Of a stretch of DNA of 64,000 nucleotides, positions 61,631-64,000 are shown in pieces. This DNA is from Bog-473 sp036491435 (GTDB taxonomy: Bacteria; Actinomycetota; Acidimicrobiia; Acidimicrobiales; RAAP-2): positions 23,277 to 87,276 of the forward strand of contig DASXBZ010000049.1 in the NCBI GenBank assembly GCA_036491435.1, in the 5' to 3' direction. The position numbers and the translations under genes are program-made. Position 1 is the stretch's first letter; every line of letters starts with the position of its first letter. A model generated the notes under the pieces. It was not told the origin of the DNA, searched no databases, and saw nothing but the letters and a program-made list of their open reading frames with translations.

Positions 61631-62851
61631 CTAGGGCGCCAGCACCACCGCCAGCGACCGTATGCCGGCGACCGTCGTCGAGAGCACCCGCTCCGGCGCC
61701 GCCGCCACCTCGTAGCGGGGGAACCGCGCCAGAAGCTCCTCGTAGAAGATCCTCGTCTCGATCCGCGCCAGGCTCGCGCCCAGGCAGACGTGCTCCCCGA
61801 AGCCGAACGCGAGATGCACCGGCACCGTCTGGCGGCGCACGTCGAACTCGGCGGCATCGGGACCGAAGACGCGCTCGTCGCGGTTGGCCGACGCGTAGAG
61901 CATGCACAGGTAGTCGCCGGCCCGAACCTCGGTGCCCGAGATCACCGCGTCCTCCGTTGCCGTGCGGCAGAACGCGTGCACGGGCGTGACCCAGCGCAGG
62001 CACTCCTCCACCGCCCCCGGCAACAAGGCCGGGTCCCCGGCCAACGACGCACGCTGGTCCGGGTGCTCCGCCAGCACGATCGCGCTGCCCGACAACAGCG
62101 TCCGTGTCGTCTCGTTCCCGGCCACCAGCAACGTGAGGAGGAACATGAACAGCTCCTCCCGGCTGAGCGGCTGGCCGTCCACCTCGCTGCCGACGAGGAG
62201 CGACACCAGATCCTGACCCGGCCGCGCCCGCTTCGTCCCGATGTGCTCGATGATGAACCCCGACAGCTCGCCCAACGCGGCCGTCGTCTCCTCGGGTGGC
62301 AGGTCCGGCGACTCGATCGCCGCGTCGGACCACCGGCGGAAAGCCTCGCGGTCCGCTTCGTCGATCCCGAGTAGCTCCGCGATCACACCGAGCGGGAACG
62401 GCGCCGCCAGCTCGGCCACGAAGTCGGTCTCGGCCGTGGCGTCGACTGCGTCGAGAAGACGACAGGCGCTCTTGCGGATCGACTCTTCGAGCCCTGACAA
62501 GGCACGCGGCGTGAACTGACGGTTGACCAACTTGCGGAAGACCGCGTGCTCGGGCGGGTCCATGTGGAGGATCGACCGGGCGAGCGCCGGCGTCGCGCTG
62601 GACCGCATGGGATCGTTGACGAGCGCCCCCCGCCCCGAGCAGAAATGTGCGGGGTCCCGGCTCAGGTCCCGGATGTCCTCGTAGCGGCTCACGACCCAGA
62701 AGCCGGGGCTGCACGCATGCACCGGGTCCTCGGCGCGCAGCCTCGCCAGGACGTCGTAGTAGTCCTCCCGCACGAAGAACGCTGCGTCGCGTGGGTCGAT
62801 GTCGATCGTGTCGTGGTGGTTCTGCTGATCGGTCCGTTGGTCGGCCGCCAC
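61631..62851 (-). CDS. Cytochrome P450 monooxygenase
   Basis: About 406 residues, typical bacterial class I size. The I-helix oxygen motif is LVAGNETTRTLLSG (residues 242-255). The K-helix ExxR is EECLRW (Glu283, Arg286), and the heme loop is AFGFGEHVCLGASLAR with Cys356. HMDPPEHAVFRKLVNRQFTPRAL is also typical. There is no N-terminal anchor, so it is soluble and needs separate redox partners, none of which are seen nearby. The GTG start leaves 24 bases to the divergent gene. It is convergent with the ArsR-like regulator (40 bases). The substrate is probably a steroid or terpenoid by family habit, but this is not shown. Confidence 0.9.
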   Translation of the reverse strand: MAADQRTDQQNHHDTIDIDPRDAAFFVREDYYDVLARLRAEDPVHACSPGFWVVSRYEDIRDLSRDPAHFCSGRGALVNDPMRSSATPALARSILHMDPPEHAVFRKLVNRQFTPRALSGLEESIRKSACRLLDAVDATAETDFVAELAAPFPLGVIAELLGIDEADREAFRRWSDAAIESPDLPPEETTAALGELSGFIIEHIGTKRARPGQDLVSLLVGSEVDGQPLSREELFMFLLTLLVAGNETTRTLLSGSAIVLAEHPDQRASLAGDPALLPGAVEECLRWVTPVHAFCRTATEDAVISGTEVRAGDYLCMLYASANRDERVFGPDAAEFDVRRQTVPVHLAFGFGEHVCLGASLARIETRIFYEELLARFPRYEVAAAPERVLSTTVAGIRSLAVVLAP

Positions 62852-62875
62852 GGCGTGAGCGTACTGTGCTCCCGC

Positions 62876-64000
62876 ATGCCCGGCCCGACCGACCCGACCG
62901 ACCCGACCGACCTCCCCGACGACGCCGGAACCTCCCCCTACCCCGCCGCGGCCGAGCACGCGCCGCTGAGTGGGCTCGATGAGTTCCTGGTCCACAACGC
63001 GCCCTATCCCGTCCGCGTGATGTGGACGCCCGACGCCCAGGCCTACGAACGCGTCTGGTTCACCTGTCAGGACAAGGTCGGTGACCTCCTCGTCGTCGTC
63101 GGGCTCGCCTTCTACCCCAACCTCGGCACCGCGGAGGCCTTCGCCATCGTGAACGTGCGGGGCCGGCACACGACCGTGCGCGCGCACCAGAAGCTCCGCA
63201 ACGACCGCATGAACATGCGGCTCGGTCCCTTCAGCTTCGAAATGGTCGAGGCATTCCGCCACTGGCGGCTCCGTCTCGAGCCCGGTAAGGACGCCACCGG
63301 CGCAGAGCTACCGATCGGCTTCACGATCGACTGGCTCGATACGAAGCGGCCCGTCTTCCGCCAACTCGGCGCCGGCATCATCGTCGGCGGCCGGGCCATG
63401 AGCCCGATCGCGGGCTACGACGGGTTCGGACGACAACAGGGATGGGTCGAGGCGCACGGCGAGCGCTTCGAGCTCGATACCGACACGCACCTCGGCACGC
63501 GCGACCACCACTGGGGGACGCGCGACGGCGTCGGCGGCCCCGGGCGCTACATGGGCATGCAACACCCCCACAGCGGTGAGTGGGTCGAGTTCGCCGACAT
63601 CGGCATCTGGGGCGACCACGTGCTCTACAACATCGGCGACCCGCGCAAGCGCAGCGCGACGCTCACCAAGCGGGTCCACCGCATGCGCTTCGAGCCCGAC
63701 ACCCACTTGCTGCACAGCGGCGAGGTCGATCTGCACTTCGCCGACGGCGCGGTCAAGACGATGGCATTCGAGCGTCTCGGCAACCAGATCGCGTTCCTGC
63801 GCTGCGGCATGTACGGCGGACCGAACGGCGGCACACCCGACGGTGATCTCTGGCACGGCATGGCGGTGGCCGAGGGCGACGAGGTCGTCGTGCACGCCCA
63901 GTCCTTCGACGTCAACGACCCCGACGTGCGCAGCCGCCTGGCCGGCCAGGACCAACACCACTGCCGCATCACTTGCGACGGCGAGGTCACCTACGGCCTC
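62876..64000 (+). CDS. Unrecognised 375+ residue protein, 3' truncated by window end
   Basis: The frame runs to the last base without a stop, so the C-terminus is missing. The N-terminus has a PTDPTDPTD repeat then DLPDDAGTSPYP. The body is rich in Trp, Tyr, His and Gly: YPVRVMWTPDAQAYERVWFTCQ, GDLLVVVGLAFYPNLG, MRLGPFSFEMVEAFRHWRL, YDGFGRQQGWVEAHG, HLGTRDHHWGTRDGVGG. The strand-rich layout resembles lipocalin-like AttH/CrtC-fold proteins, but this is weak. No membrane segments. It diverges from the P450, and a joint role in lipid or terpenoid metabolism is possible. Confidence 0.7.
   Translation, partial: MPGPTDPTDPTDLPDDAGTSPYPAAAEHAPLSGLDEFLVHNAPYPVRVMWTPDAQAYERVWFTCQDKVGDLLVVVGLAFYPNLGTAEAFAIVNVRGRHTTVRAHQKLRNDRMNMRLGPFSFEMVEAFRHWRLRLEPGKDATGAELPIGFTIDWLDTKRPVFRQLGAGIIVGGRAMSPIAGYDGFGRQQGWVEAHGERFELDTDTHLGTRDHHWGTRDGVGGPGRYMGMQHPHSGEWVEFADIGIWGDHVLYNIGDPRKRSATLTKRVHRMRFEPDTHLLHSGEVDLHFADGAVKTMAFERLGNQIAFLRCGMYGGPNGGTPDGDLWHGMAVAEGDEVVVHAQSFDVNDPDVRSRLAGQDQHHCRITCDGEVTYGL
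62885..62911 (+). repeat. Three 9-base in-frame repeats (PTD) at the start of the terminal gene
   Basis: CCGACCGAC is repeated three times in tandem and encodes Pro-Thr-Asp units just after the start codon. Repeat number changes would keep frame. Confidence 0.7.

Noticed and set aside
1..64000. tRNA, rRNA, insertion sequences, prophage and attachment sites
   Set aside because: No cloverleaf-like sequence, transposase, integrase or flanking direct/inverted repeats were seen; gene order looks like ordinary chromosome.

Overview
The window is high-GC and densely coded on both strands. It comes from an actinomycete-type chromosome. The markers are: a division and cell-wall cluster ordered mraZ-rsmH-ftsL-ftsI-murE-mraY-ftsW-murG-murC-murB-ftsQ-ftsZ followed by a PLP-homeostasis gene, sepF, yggT and divIVA; a Bpa-type proteasome activator; an F420-type oxidoreductase; a maleylpyruvate-isomerase-fold (mycothiol-type) protein; EgtB/EgtD; GTG starts; and GTGA/ATGA gene overlaps. 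A deep actinobacterial lineage such as Acidimicrobiia is plausible, but that is inference. No rRNA, tRNA, CRISPR array, insertion sequence or phage gene was seen.

Layout. 1-10.4 kb is housekeeping: the C-terminal part of a DUF255/YyaL-type protein, two unknown proteins, dnaE, bpa, a phosphodiesterase, an Rrf2 regulator, a histidine phosphatase and a sigma factor. 10.4-29.5 kb, all minus strand, runs from mraZ (29.4 kb) down to rluD: the envelope and division cluster, followed by a DksA-like protein with a histone-H1-like tail, lspA and rluD. Most junctions between ftsL and ftsZ are 1-11 nt overlaps, which suggests tight translational coupling. murF and murD are missing from their usual places. 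A phased set of GGAGGGAA-like boxes lies upstream of mraZ and is probably the MraZ operator. 29.7-38.4 kb holds a lipoate-ligase-fold protein, an HNH nuclease, an ROK kinase, small membrane proteins, an acyl-CoA ligase, a tyrosine phosphatase, a CapA-like protein and a DUF2254 membrane protein.

38.6-46.7 kb is transport and detoxification: a DHA2 drug exporter fused to a MarR-like domain, a nitronate-monooxygenase-type flavoprotein, an SDR, a frameshifted PaaI thioesterase, a His-rich PadR regulator with a DrrAB-type ABC exporter, and a DinB/MDMPI-fold protein. 46.9-49.2 kb carries egtB-egtD (ergothioneine). 49.2-55.1 kb is envelope glycoconjugate synthesis: a 927-residue YfhO-like membrane protein, a close SQD1 homologue (UDP-sulfoquinovose synthase) and a divergent MptB-like mannosyltransferase.

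55.1-60.4 kb is a compact minus-strand operon: small protein, sulfatase-superfamily hydrolase, two SDRs, EthD-like, NTF2-like and F420/FMN-type protein. It starts from a promoter that overlaps, back to back, the promoter of a leaderless ArsR-like regulator gene. Both -35 boxes sit in one palindrome, so a single repressor could switch both directions. A convergent P450 and a divergent unknown gene that runs off the window end close the region. The regulated sulfatase/SDR operon and the sulfoquinovose-containing envelope locus are the best candidates for undescribed biology here.
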